64,000 bases of DNA from the NCBI GenBank assembly GCA_900660155.1, contig CABFPE010000632.1:15741-79740 (forward strand), read 5' to 3'. Below the pieces are notes generated by a model. It did no database searches and was not told the DNA's origin. It worked only from the letters and a program-made list of their open reading frames with translations. The DNA comes from Hofstenia miamia. Its lineage: Eukaryota > Xenacoelomorpha > Acoela > Hofsteniidae. Positions 43,862 to 56,000 of the stretch are shown in pieces. The position numbers were made by a program, and so were the translations under genes. Within the stretch, counting starts at the first letter, position 1. Every line of letters starts with the position of its first letter.

Positions 43862-45079
43862 ATTATTGTTGATAATTATCACTCAGTAAAGTGCGGGTGA
43901 GGAGTTACTAAGTTATTGAATCGCCAAACTTTTAATTTTTAGTTAACTAGTTAAGTTAATCGAAAATTGATTATCACTGTTTAGGTGATGGAGCTGTGTG
44001 ACATTTCCTCTTCAGTTCTTCTGTGGGCTACTGCCTGAAGCCGATCTCCACAACACAGTTCCCCTCCTTCATGAATGATGACTGAATCCACTGCACCATC
44101 TCAGCTCAATTGGAACTAATTATGTGTACCTTACTTTAGCTCAGTGCATGCACTCATGTCAAGTTGTAACTGACTTAAACTCAATTTTTGTAAAGTGTTT
44201 GTTGATTTGTTTAAGTAAAGCAACCTGGCATTGACACTAACTGCATTTAAATAATATTAAGGTAGATATTACCGTAAAATTATTGGCTTTGTAGTTTAAT
44301 TAATAAGATTGCAGTTTCCTATACTTACATTTAATAAAGATACATGTAAGGTCACTTATTTGGTCGATTATAGTCGAGTCTCCTACTATTAAGAATATGT
44401 ATATTCCTAGGGTTCGACTATCCAGTCGTTTCAAGCATTAATTATTTCATACATGTATAGATCAATAGTCAGACTAGGCAAGAATCGAAAAACTCCTAAC
44501 NGGTTACGAAACTTCAGGGTGTCCCATTGGGACGTCCTTCTTCCCATTTTAAATACTCTAGGGTTCCACTATCCAGTCGTTTCAAGCCTTTATTATTTCC
44601 TACAAGGTTTGGATCAATAGTCAGACTAGGCAAGAATCAAAAAACTCCTAACGGTAACATAAGTGCGGTTTGGTGACTGGCACAAAGACCCTCGAAATGG
44701 TTCCCTTGAGGGATCCAGGCACTACTTGACACAACCTGGCCTAGCTGCACATTTTATTAAATAATCAAACCAGATAATTGAAGAATGAAAATAAAATAAA
44801 CTCCAAAGAATTTATTGTTCATCAAATTTCTAGTTAAGTTCAAAGCTATTTATTTAAAATTTCTAAAGTACCTGCAGATTTTGAATTTCAAATAATTCTT
44901 CTGCCAATATGACTGTTCATACGTAAGCGTAATTTCGCTCATTGCAATTTGTCAAATGTTACTTGATTGGCTAACAAGTTTCTCTTAATTTGCACAATAT
45001 TGTAGCTTAGTTGCATCTTACAAAATGAATAGAATCATTAACTAAATTTTACAATCATATTTTTGATTATATTTAATCA
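43862..45079. other. Insertion inside the mariner, with a tandem repeat and an N
   Basis: No coding potential. A ~80-95 bp unit (GGTTCRACTATCCAGTCG ... AGACTAGGCAAGAATC) occurs twice, at about 44409-44500 and 44571-44652, on either side of the N at 44501. The outer edges show weak inverted similarity (TTATTGTTGATAATTATCA near 43862 versus the inverse around 45070-45100), so it may be a small transposon, unclassified. Confidence 0.5.
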
Positions 45080-45442
45080 CTATAATCGTTCAACGATAAT
45101 CCTTTGTTTGTTGCAGCTATTCTTTTGGGATGATGCTACAAAATGTCTTTGTAATGCCAGTTTCAATGGATAAATAGCGTACAGATGTCTTGCTGATGAC
45201 GAATCAATTGTTTGTTGAACTTTAACGACATCACCATACTCCAGGGATGGCCTGCCTGAAGGTGGTTTATCATGAAGGCTGCTTGTTTCATAGAATTTTT
45301 CCATTAGTTTGTGGACAGTAGCAGAGGAAAGTGGATCTTTGATCATGTTGTGCCTACGTTTAAATTCACGTAAGACATTAGTAGCACTCTTGTCACAGTG
45401 AATGTAGCACTCCAGCAACTCAATTTTATTCGTGAGATCCAT
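45080..45442 (-). pseudogene. mariner-type transposase, DNA-binding part
   Basis: Starts MDLTNKIELLECYIHCDKSA and continues with a helix-turn-helix region and KPPSGRPSLEYGDVVKVQQ, a typical linker of mariner-like transposases (GRP box). It is separated from the catalytic part by the insertion at 43862-45079. Confidence 0.78.
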
Positions 45443-45594
45443 TCAATTGATAAAAACAAGTGACACGTAGCAGCAGCTTAAATACAATATTATCATGACG
45501 AACTTACGCGTCAAGTTGCTAAAAATAGAATATTACATCAATGTGACATACCTACACCCGTTTATATTGTGCCAGGCTTTACAGACACATGTTA

Positions 45595-46015
45595 CACTAT
45601 TGTGCTCAATTTAATGTTAACCAGTTTGCTATGTTTGAAGTTAAAGAAAATGTAGTAAATTTTATGGAATTTTTAAATGGATGCCTGCCTGAAACACAAC
45701 TTACATTAGAAGAACAAAATCGCAATCTAAATTTTCTAGATGTGTCAAAAACCTTTGAACCAACAACCACTATGAAACAAAGATGTATCACAAGCCATCA
45801 AATACCACGTTATATATTATCAATCTTTTCGTGACCCAAAGTAAAAGATAAACACAATTATGTGCTTATTAAATCGAATTATTAATATTTCTTCAAATTA
45901 TAATAACATGATTGAATCTATAACTGAATTATGTGAAATATTCAAAAAAATCGGCTATCCACATAAATTGATTAACAATATTGTTGACCAAGCTCTCACC
46001 TTAAAGTCTATTGAA
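45595..46015 (+). pseudogene. Penelope-like reverse transcriptase fragment
   Basis: Encodes NLNFLDVSKTF (the LxFLDVxI motif after the RT core) and, in a second frame, LLNRIINISSNYNNMIES and EIFKKIGYPHKLINNIV, matching the PLE thumb region (LxxRAxxICS ... LxxNGYPxxxI). Two frame changes. It is cut at about 46018 by the start of Polinton P2 sequence. It may belong to the same PLE family as the endonuclease fragments at 8674 and 10835. Confidence 0.68.
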
Positions 46016-46164
46016 CAGGCACTAATGTATTTTTTGACAGGCGCTAATGTATTTCTGACAGGTGCTAATTGATTCATCTCAGTTTTTTAATTGATTTTCA
46101 TGGTGATTCATTTACATGTTGGGGCCAATTTAGTTTACACTGTTTTGATATAATGACTAATTTC

Positions 46165-48650
46165 ATTGTTTGTTAATATACATGGGTATATCACACATTA
46201 CACTTGTTTGCATACATTACATTGCATTTTGTTAATATACACAGCTATATCACACATTGCACACATTTGCATACATTACATTGCATTTGTGATTATGTAT
46301 TGTTGGCTAATTTTACAACACTTTGTTGGATACACATATATACACATCTGTTAATATTACAGACTAATTTTCCATTACATGTAAAGACTACACAATGCAA
46401 TGTCAAACCACTATAATGCTTATCATGTTTTCCATAATTTCAAAAAGCTTACACATACAATGTTTACATTGTATTTTGGGAACTTTCAAAAACCGCATTT
46501 CGTTTTTGTAAATATACCCTATTAACACGTTTATTGTATCATGTTTTTTACATAGCATTTTGTAATATCATGCTAATGACTATTTTCCATGTTTTTTGTA
46601 TAAAACACAAACATGCAAAGACTACAATATCATTTTCAAGAGATACCCTATTTTTCCATTGTAAAATTCCCTTTTTTAATTTGTTTTGCTGGGAAATATT
46701 TCATTCCATGCGTAATACATAATAAAACCAACCTACATTTTTCAGAAAGAGTAAAACATGGATTATGAATTAAACTGAAATTTGCTACCTAAATTATGCA
46801 TGCAAAAATTTTATTAATATAATTTATACACAAACATTAAATATACAATATTAATATATTAGTTTTTACACGGTAATCTTTTCTTTACACCTCTTTTTGG
46901 TTTGCATGATTTTTTTCAGGTTGCACAACTTACTGACTGATTCATCTTTTATTGACTTTTCCACATTGTTCACTTTTTGTGCATGTTTATAGACTGATAT
47001 ACATTAATTGACTTTTCCATGTTTTTTCACTCTTACTTGCTTTTTATAATGTTATATGGCTGCGTACATTGTACATGGGTTTTCCGAATTTCACAGCTTT
47101 TCTAGACTTACACACCATTGTTCAATATTACTTGGTTTATAAGCCTTCATTACGTGATTGTATGCATCACACAATGTTCCACTTTTCCATTGTTTTGTAT
47201 TGCCAAATTCTCACAATTCCATGATATGTGCTGCTCTTGTTCTAAACATATAAACTTGAAAATCCATGTAGCAGGAAATGCATTAAATTCAATAGCAAAC
47301 ATCTACAATCAAATTAAGTTTGTAATTCGCAATATTAGTTAAATAAATTATTATGTCATAATAATTCTAGTAAGTCAATTGTAGCAATGAAACAAAAACG
47401 GTTATCTAAAAACTATTATGTGCAAATATTTCCATTCAGTCAGTTACAGGTTAAACAAAAGCAATTAAAAACAATTTAAGTTTTAAATATTTCATCAGAG
47501 TTTAACCAAATAAAATTGGGAAGTGAAAATATTTCATCAACAAAAGCAATTAACTAAAACTATTATGTACAAATATTTCCATTCAGTCGTTGAATGTTAA
47601 ACAAAGGTGATTAAAAACAATTTAAGTGTTAAATACCATTCATATTTTAGTTTTAATCAAAAAGTGTGTGCATTGGAAAAACAAAACCTAAATGTAAATA
47701 GATTTGTAAACCAAAAACGTATATAACCAGATAAACCATCAATGTGAAAATTTGCTATACACTCTCTCAATTTTTATTCCCCTCATCTGGTTTCATACAA
47801 TCACATGTTTTTACTCCAAACCATGTCCATTTGAAAAGCTATTAATACACTATCTGAGAGAAATGCGTCCACCCTTCTTCTTTCATGAGAGAATACAGTT
47901 GACAGTTAAAAATCATTATAATTAAATAATTCCATTCACTCAATTGCAATAAATTAAACAAATTTGATTATACACAATACTTGATAAAACATTAATGCAT
48001 TGAAACTAATTTAAAAAGGAAAAACATGTACAAAGGAAATAGAGATAGACACATAAAACCATTAATACATAACATCATTCATCCCAAAAACATATATGCT
48101 GAAAGAGGAAGTGCAAAAACACTGGAAGAGGAAATACAAAAATGTTTATAGACATATTCTGGGAAATGAATTATTACAAACACGTACAATGTAATAAGCT
48201 TAAAACCATCAATGTATTTTACCAAATAAAACACTAATGCAAAACATTGTTTAAAACAAAAAAAAAGGTGTAAAAATATTACAAATTTGAATATATAGGA
48301 TAAAATATTGAAAATGTATACATAGCTTACCCATCTGATATATTCTTTTGTGGTTGAAGTTGTTACCAAACTCACTTACATTGGTGTTAAAGCAACATCA
48401 AACTGGGGGTGCCTTCAATCTCTGAAGTGTCAAGTCAATTTGCATCCAACTTTAATTCCCATGCAATCATGATTTTAGCATTTCAATTAAATTCAGTTGA
48501 ATCCATCCATTCATGGTTTCTCAAGCCTTTTGACGTGTTAAGTAAATTAGAGAACAATTTCCAGCTATTTATTATGCATTGCAAAAAGTATTAATTCTCT
48601 ACAAGTAAAAAACACTCCCCCTCTCCTTGTGTGATAGATGACTCAACAAT
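46165..48650. repeat. Left arm of giant inverted repeat (P2/P3)
   Basis: Inverted match of 61335-63520, with indels. Shared landmarks include AACACCAATGTGAG-type, GTACAATGTATGCAGCCATA-type and AAGTCTAGAAAAGCTGTG blocks. These are the equivalent polymerase-side ends of two Polintons facing opposite ways. Confidence 0.85.
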
Positions 48651-49441
48651 TATCTATGAAATGCCTTTGCCTCTTGTTCCCACTCGCTAAAATATTTAAT
48701 TCTGCCTATACAATATTTGTAGAAAACACAGAGGGTTTGTGCACAAAGGTATGAAATATGTCAAGAGTTTGGTTAGAATACTAATAGACGTATGATTAAT
48801 AATTCTCTCTCTCTCTCTTTCTTTACTAAAGTGGTAATAAAGCACTTGAGGGATGGACAATAAAAGAATTAATTTAATATATAACATTAGAAAGAAATGT
48901 GAATTATTTGAAACTCTGTGTTTGTTTTTAAAAATATATAAGTTGAAATTTTTTCCATAGATATCATCTCCATTTGTTAAATTTGTAAACCCTGTAATGC
49001 ATTCACCATTTGAAACAAATAAATTTTTTGTAAATATTTTATTAAACACATGCAAAAAATACAGACATGTGATATACACACAAATAGAAAAATTTAAACT
49101 ATATATGATTAAACAAAATATTAGGTTATCAAACAAAAAGCATGTAATTTATGTAAATGAACTATATGGAAAATATTATTTCTCTATTTTTTTAAAAAAA
49201 ATCATGCATTTGATGTTACATGTAGAAATAATGGAAAAACAATTATGAAATGGTATTTATTCTTTTCAAAAAATTAATTATTTACAAAACTGTAATATGA
49301 TATGCTTTCTTTTGGCTTGCATAAATACTAAATCATCTTCTCAAAAAAGTTTTTTGCCTATCAAGTGTTTGTAATTCTCGCAAATTACATCTCCATAGCA
49401 TTTGGGTAATAAATAGTCAAATCTGTTCTTGAGTTTAACTT

Positions 49442-49793
49442 TTAATACACATCCGAATTTTGTTTTTGCTGTACTGCATCTGTGATTGTAAGCCAAACTT
49501 TCTTTGGTAAATTGCTAGCCAAACATGCTCTTGCAAATGCACACTGTGAATTAACATTGTTTAAACACTGTAAAACATTATTGGTGTTATCATGTGTTAT
49601 AGAACTTTTATCATTAATTGATTGGAATCTTTTCTTTTGCTGGTGGCAATTCTTTATTTTAATAGGTGTTGGGGGTGGGATTGGTTCTTGCATTAGAGGG
49701 TTTTAGCTTTGAGAAGAGACAGTGCATAACTCATTGATAAGATTGCCAAGGGATCCAGTAGTTAGTGTTTCAATAGACATTGCACTTGTATGC
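49442..49793 (-). pseudogene. P2 TKYG-type small protein
   Basis: Starts MSIETLTTGSL-like and carries NVLQCLNNVNSQ and LPKKVWLTITDAVQQ, colinear with the 183-aa P1 protein. Fossil. Confidence 0.6.
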
Positions 49794-50649
49794 TGAGTTT
49801 TTAGAGGAAAAATAATGAATTTATCTAGCAATTTACAATGAATATATAGACAGAACTGTCCGAAATGAATAAAATCACATGATTTATAACTGAGGAGAGT
49901 AAATTAGTAGAAACTGTATTATGTATATAACCAAATATGTGTTTTAGAACTTGAATTCTTTGTAAAAAGTCTTACTTTCAATTAATACAAAATATTTATT
50001 GTATAAGTTGGTTCATGCACTTACAATTTTTTAACTAACAACCAAGTGAGAAACTATAAATTATGCACTGATTTTTGTTTTGTCAGGGGGATACATTATT
50101 TCTTTGTATGCATTTTACAAAATTTCTTAGTGGTTTCTAGCTCTCAAATTCAAATTGTTTCATGAAACGCCTTGTTAATGATTAATGCAAACTATTAAGT
50201 ATGAAGATTCATCCACCTTTACATTGAGCCATGTAGTTTCTTATTTCATTTCAGAGTACATGAACTATGTGATTTACAATAGCATTCACTACTATTAATT
50301 TTAGCAGACTGCTATGGAATCAGTGAAATGTTTTCACCTTTTTGTTTAAGTTTACATGTCATACACAGTTTTTTCAATGAAGTAGGTAAAGTTTAAACCA
50401 TGTTTCAAGTTGATTTAAGACGGTTTCACTTTCAAAAAGACATGTTTATCACTATATAATGATAAAGAATGATACAAATTGGTGATAGGTCAAAGATTGA
50501 AGACAATACTTTTTGGTTTCAAAAACATCTACACACAAAATAACAAGGTATGTTGACATATAATTGTTTGATAACCTATGCATATTATAATATTTCACAT
50601 TTAATTGAGTACATATTTTAAAATTTCCATTTTAAACTAAATTATACAC

Positions 50650-51230
50650 AGTAGTAATGGCTGAGTGAAGGAGATCACATGTCACATGACAGACCATGAA
50701 TATTGGTGAAGATGATTTAATTAGTGAGTCACCAGTTATTTGACAGGTGGTAATGGATTTCTGACAGGTGCTAGTTGATTCATCTCAGTTTTTTAATTGA
50801 TTTTGTGGTGGTGGGGCCAACAATTTAGTTTACACTGGTTTGGTATAATGACTAACTTCACAGTAATATCACAATTGGTTGCATACATTACATTTTGTTA
50901 ATATATACCTTGTCATAACACATTACACTCACTTGCATACATTACATCACATTTGTGATTTTCTATTGTTGGCTAACTTTACAACACTTTGTCAGATACA
51001 CATATAATAGACTAATTTTCCATTACATGTAAAAACTACACAAGACAATGACAAACCATGCTTATCATGTTTTCCATAATTTCAAAAAGCTTACACATAC
51101 ATTGCTTATCTCGTTTTTTGGGAACCTTAAAAAAACTGCATTTTGCTTTTGTCAAAATTCCTTATTAACACATTTTTCAACCAATAACTAATTTTCATAG
51201 GTTCAATGTATTTCCATTGGCTGGTCAATC
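50650..51230. repeat. Polinton P3 left terminal repeat
   Basis: Diverged relative of the P1 terminal repeat: GAGTCACCAGTTATTTGACAG corresponds to GAGCCACCAGTTGATTGACAG (P1), with shared downstream blocks up to the CTATATATTCACCTCATTTC promoter-like region. Confidence 0.8.
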
Positions 51231-51303
51231 TATATATTCACCTCATTTCATCAGATAAAATCATTATTTTTCTTCTACACAATTTCATCTCTCATTTTTG
51301 GCA

Positions 51304-51840
51304 ATGTCTGTTGAAATGCTAGCATCTGGCTCATTGAGTAGTCTAATTGATGATCTATGCAGAACCCCACCACCATTGCATGGCTATAACCCACTAACAC
51401 AGGAGATGATGCCCCCCACCACCTGTGAAAAGAAAAACACAAGACTCAACACAAATGAAGATGCCCTGTAGTCAATAATAATGTGATTGTCTTCCCCAAC
51501 ACAAGTGAGGATGACCATGTTTTACATTGCTTAAATGATGTTAATTCCCAACCACCAACCTGTATTTTTCAAATATGCATCTGGCTGGCAAACTACAAAA
51601 AAAACTATGGCTAACAATCAAGGACACTGTTCAGCTGAACACGAGATATGGTATCTTGGTAAAGATAAGACTTGACAATGGTTTTTACTACTTCCTTCCC
51701 AAGTGGTATGTCAATGCACTGGGCGAGAATTACAAGACTCTTGTAAAAAAAACTTTTTTACAATGATGACATGGAAATCACAAACAGTGGCAATAATGTA
51801 AATTCTATTGTATTAGAATTTAGTAAGATAAAAATATATT
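51304..51840 (+). pseudogene. P3 TKYG/LPKCY small protein, terminal gene
   Basis: MSVEMLASGSLSSLIDDLCR aligns with the P1 protein start, and LWLTIKDTVQLNTRYGILVK and YYFLPKWYVNAL with its C-terminal core. Broken copy. Confidence 0.65.
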
Positions 51841-51959
51841 ATTGTTTTCTTCTACATACACAGTTTATAAAAAATAATACTAGTAAAAACAATTAATTAT
51901 TAGTTATAATGGTTTTAAAATAAATTTCTTAAATTTACAATGATTATTAGCAAATGATG

Positions 51960-52400
51960 ATGATAAATTACCTTTTGAAGTGCTCATTCAACATACAAAT
52001 TTAAAATAGTCTTTTATACAGTCTATAGATTTCTCTATATTCTTCAGGTATTGATAACCATAATCAAGTAAATTTTCCACAGGTTGAGAGATTAACCGAA
52101 TTAAAAACTCACAGTTCATTCTATCACATGCCCAAAACACAGTTTCTTTTCTATTGGACAAATTTAGTGAATTGATAAAAGTAATCATTTGTTCATTTGT
52201 TAGGTTTCCTTCTGTAAATGCTATATGATGAAAGTTACATTGAAACCAATTGAAAGCTTTCTGTATATGTCTGGGTAAACAATCAAAATCCTTCTATGAT
52301 TGATGCACTGTAATAATGTATATTTTGTCATCCACCAAAATTAATAGTTCTTTAATATAATAGATGCTATTGAATGTGCTCCCACAAAGCTAAAAAAAAC
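51960..52400 (-). pseudogene. P3 unknown small protein (matches P1 38801-39240)
   Basis: ITFINSLNLSNRKETVFWAC and CEFLIRLISQPVENLLDYGY match the P1 protein, in the same convergent position next to the TKYG-type gene. Confidence 0.6.
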
Positions 52401-52748
52401 ATTAGATTTCTTACATGATGCCATGACTCACAACCAACTACCCAAATAGAAAACTACAGAGAGAATGATAAATATTTCTGTATTTGATATGAAACACAAA
52501 AGTAATTGAATCAAATGAATGCATAATTTTGGTAAAGTTTTTGCCATTTGAATAAAAACTATACAAGCAAATTCATTCTACTCATCATTGTCAAAAAATA
52601 GCAATTTTGATGTCAATGTATTTAATATTTGCTATATTGTAATCATTTAATAATAAATGATAAATAATTTTTAAAAAATTAATTTTTATATTTTCAACTA
52701 TTATCACATATTGTTTGTTTGGAAAAATATTTCTCAAACCAGTGTTTA

Positions 52749-52868
52749 NNNNNNNNNNNNNNNNNNNNNNNNNNNNNNNNNNNNNNNNNNNNNNNNNNNN
52801 NNNNNNNNNNNNNNNNNNNNNNNNNNNNNNNNNNNNNNNNNNNNNNNNNNNNNNNNNNNNNNNNNNNN
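52749..52868. other. Assembly gap, 120 N, between identical flanks
   Basis: The ~30 bp TTGGAAAAATATTTCTCAAA...CCAGTGTTTA occurs on both sides of the N run, so the gap may be spurious. Open frames spanning it are artefacts. Confidence 0.95.
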
Positions 52869-53175
52869 TTGGAAAAATATTTCTCAAACCAGTGTTTATA
52901 TTCATGGTAAGCTTCTATTTTTGATTAAGATTGTATTGTTAATAATAATATTTCTTCTATAAATTTATATTTACTCCATTTTTGTTTTTATATTTTAAGC
53001 AAAATGATAAATAATCCAGTTTGTAATAAACACATTAGATATAATTGATCTTGTAATTTAAGCAAATGGTAAACATGTTTCTTAAATTGAGCTGTTTTGT
53101 TTCACTAGTAAGTACTAATTTTTAACAATTAAAATAAAAATCAATGACACATATATATTTATTCTAAAATACTTT

Positions 53176-53580
53176 TTACACACTAAATCTAAATACAGTT
53201 TGTGCATTGCCACCTGGATATATTGATGGTTTATCCTTGCCACGTTGAATTTTAAGTCTGTTAAACATCTTATGTTTTTCTCCTGTAGCATTCTCTGCAT
53301 AACATTTAGGTAGGAAGAAGCAGTTGCTGTTTTCCAGTATAATTTTTACTGCAGGGCCATACTTTGTCTGAAGGCTATATGTGTTATGTATTTTTTGCCA
53401 CTCACCAATTTTTAATTCTTTGGAAATTGCATTAAGGGAGTTGACCATCTCCAGTTTAACTACATTACACATGGTGTTTACAGAATACATGGTCTTTGGT
53501 AATACTGGCTTTAAAACAAATTTTTTGGGGTGCAAGAGTTCATCTTGTTTGCTCTGCGTATCTTTTGGAGTCATTGCCAA
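53176..53580 (-). CDS. P3 TKYG-type small protein, copy 2 (134 aa)
   Basis: Open from MAMTPKDTQSKQDELLH to the stop. The core IGEWQKIHNTYSLQTKYGPA and NCFFLPKCYAENATG matches the other copies. Its position and strand equal P1's copy at 37190-37520. The basic C-terminus (KMFNRLKIQRGKDK) suggests nucleic-acid contact (inference). Confidence 0.6.
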   Translation of the reverse strand: MAMTPKDTQSKQDELLHPKKFVLKPVLPKTMYSVNTMCNVVKLEMVNSLNAISKELKIGEWQKIHNTYSLQTKYGPAVKIILENSNCFFLPKCYAENATGEKHKMFNRLKIQRGKDKPSIYPGGNAQTVFRFSV

Positions 53581-54383
53581 ATTTAAAAATTGAAAAAAGT
53601 GTTCAAATCACAGGTTATTTTTTACAAACTTTTAGCATATAAACCAATCAAAAATAACTTAATTCCTTTTGATCCAAACATCAACTAACCTGGTTAATTC
53701 ATTTGCCAACCCACAAAATGTTGTTAGAACATAATAAAATATCTGTTTTGTGTACACCCATGTATCTAGTTTATCTTAATATCAATTTACCATTTCCACC
53801 TTCTCCTATAAAGAATCATGTTTTAGATTATAAAATTTCTGGTTTCCCCATAACATATTGTATCTATGTGCTTATAGATTTACTTAACACTATGCTAAGA
53901 GCTGAGAATCTGTTTACATGATTCAGGGCTAAGTAAAGAATTACCACCATGCTTAAATTTTTGCTAAAAAATGCCTAGAAACACTTTAGAGATGTTTTTG
54001 ACAGAAGCTTTTAATCTTTCACATTCATGTGTACTCAATTTAAAACCATTTTATTACCACATCCAAAATCCCACAAAGAGAACCTGTCAATCACATGAAA
54101 ACTCAACATTTTAAAAGCTTTTCTTGGAGAATCTGTCAACATATCAAATTAGTTAAAAGCTTTTTTTGCATAAACTCACCTACTTGAGATTTGTACATAC
54201 CATGAATTGACTTTATTGCAAAAGTTTTCCTTAATTGATTTTACTTTTCACTAATTGGATATTCTCCATCCAATCAATACTCGATGTCTCCCACATTTAA
54301 ACTTTTTATTATCATTGTTCATTATCATTTCAACTTTGGTTAAAACTATTTTTTATTTCAACATTCTGCTTTTTAAAAGAAAA

Positions 54384-54962
54384 TGAGTTCTAGCAACATA
54401 TGTGATTTCTTAGCCAGCTGGAATGCCAAATATGAGCACATCATAGAAGAAACCCTTTATAAAAGCAACTCAGAAATTTGCTTTGACAAGACAATGTAAG
54501 ACATTCTTTTGTAAAATATATTATCTAAGAATTTTTATTATACAATGTAACAAATTATTAATCAGTTTTTTATGTTATAATATTTCAAAATATGTAATTC
54601 ACATTTTTATCAGTGCAAACCTTTTATAAAAACAAATCAGAAATTTCTGTTTATCTAAAAACATTTGTTAAAATACGATATTTTTACAATGCAAATTATT
54701 ATATTCTTAAAATTATATTTTAAATTTTAATCTAGAAAAATTTGTAATGATTTTTGTAATTATAAAAATTTTTTTAGCTTCAATAATATCCCAGAAGAAC
54801 AAGAACAAGAAAATTTTGACGTGTGGTCACAAAATTTTGAGAACCAGATTGATCAGACAATGACTAGTTATGACAACCAAACAGGGTCCTGTGATGTCAA
54901 GCAAACACCTACATCATCAACTCAAAAAACTGTGATGCCTGAAAATGCTTCAAACATGTGAG
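54384..54962 (+). pseudogene. P3 small acidic protein (matches P1 35266-35760)
   Basis: Starts MSSSNICDFLASWNAKYEHI; the later block FNNIPEEQEQENFDVWSQNF lies after a GTAAG...TTTTAG-bounded AT-rich interval that resembles an intron. Confidence 0.55.
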
Positions 54963-54969
54963 TATCAAT

Positions 54970-56000
54970 ATAGCATGTTTTTCTTATTTTGAAAATTGTT
55001 TTTGCCATCTTTTATGTTTTTTTAAAAAAACACAATAGATTTTTTACAATTTAAATAATTCAATACTCTTGTCAATGTTTTTTTTAATTTGAAAGCAATT
55101 ATTTTAATTGTCACATGGCTATTTCCTAGCTATTATTTATTTTTTAAAAATATTACACATTTGCAATTTTGTTGAAAACAATTACTGATTTTTAATTAAT
55201 GTTCTAAATCCACACTCTTACAGAATTGTAACACTTGTTTATTTATTAAAATGTAATTTTGTTTAAACATGTGTGTGTATTATCTGATTTTTTATTGATT
55301 GTTTATTTGTACTGTTGCATGCATAAATATCTATTTTGCATTACACTGTCAAAGAGTTTTTAAAAATAAAAGGTGTTATCACTTAATTTAATTTTATTTT
55401 AAATAATGCCTTTGGGTGAATACTCAATTTATTTTGTTAAAATGTCATTTTATACTTTCCATTTATTATAGAACATTGTGTGTCTCCTCATTTGCAGTTT
55501 AATTAAGTTAACATGCTATAAGATTCTCATCTCTCTCTTTTAAAATGTAAATAATGAGAGAGTTATCATTATTGATATTGTTTAATATTACATGTGCATG
55601 CATAAATATGTATTTTACATTACACTGTTAATTTTTTATCTAACACCCCGGTTTTTTTGGGGTGATTACAAGATGTTATTTATTTAGTTAAACATAATTT
55701 TATTTAAAAGAGTTTTAAATAATGTGAGGTGTTACCACTGATTTATTTAGCTTAATTTAAATGTGTTTTAAATAATGCATGCATTTTATATGATTTTTTA
55801 TCTGGTTATTATTGATTACAATGCATTGCCATTTTCACCTGTAATGTTGTTATACATATTTGTGATGAAAAAAATTAGTGTGTTTTTGCATTGAGTAAGC
55901 CATCACCAATGTAAATACTTTTTCCAAAAAAATGCATACTACTCTTTAAATATATCAATCATCCTTCCACTCCCACTTTGCTAAAAATTTTTAAATTTAG
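54970..56000. other. P3 noncoding stretch before the polymerase
   Basis: AT-rich. It shares blocks with P1's 34200-35150 in inverse orientation (for example TAACACCCCGGTTTTTTTGG-like versus the P1 CACCCTAAAAAAACCCAGG region). No gene. Confidence 0.5.

Larger units (their letters stand above)
42955..45592 (-). mobile_element. mariner-type transposon, ends intact, with a ~1.2 kb internal insertion
   Basis: Terminal inverted repeats CCATGTGTCTGTAAAGTCTG (left) and ACATGTGTCTGTAAAGCCTG (right, inverted), each next to TA. Length is 2.64 kb, of which about 1.2 kb (43862-45079) is unrelated sequence that separates the N-terminal and C-terminal transposase parts. Without it the element is about 1.4 kb, normal for mariner. 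Confidence 0.85.
46018..49860 (-). mobile_element. Polinton P2, reduced and truncated fossil
   Basis: The left end (from about 46018) is related to the P1 and P3 terminal repeats but lacks the outermost ~100 bp. It retains the polymerase-side noncoding end and a TKYG-type gene (49442-49793), with the polymerase lost in between. The far terminus is not found. Divergence from P1 is considerable, so it is older. Broken. Confidence 0.7.

Noticed and set aside
44400-44425. tRNA T-loop (GGTTCGACTATCC) suggesting a tRNA gene or SINE
   Set aside because: No cloverleaf, A box or acceptor stem could be placed around it.
48696-49136. 146-codon hydrophobic minus-strand frame in P2
   Set aside because: AT-rich, biased to Phe/Ile/Leu/Tyr, contains a GA microsatellite (RERERE), and is not conserved in P1 or P3.
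52591-52962. Open frames spanning the N run
   Set aside because: They consist mostly of unknown residues and identical flanks; artefacts of the gap.
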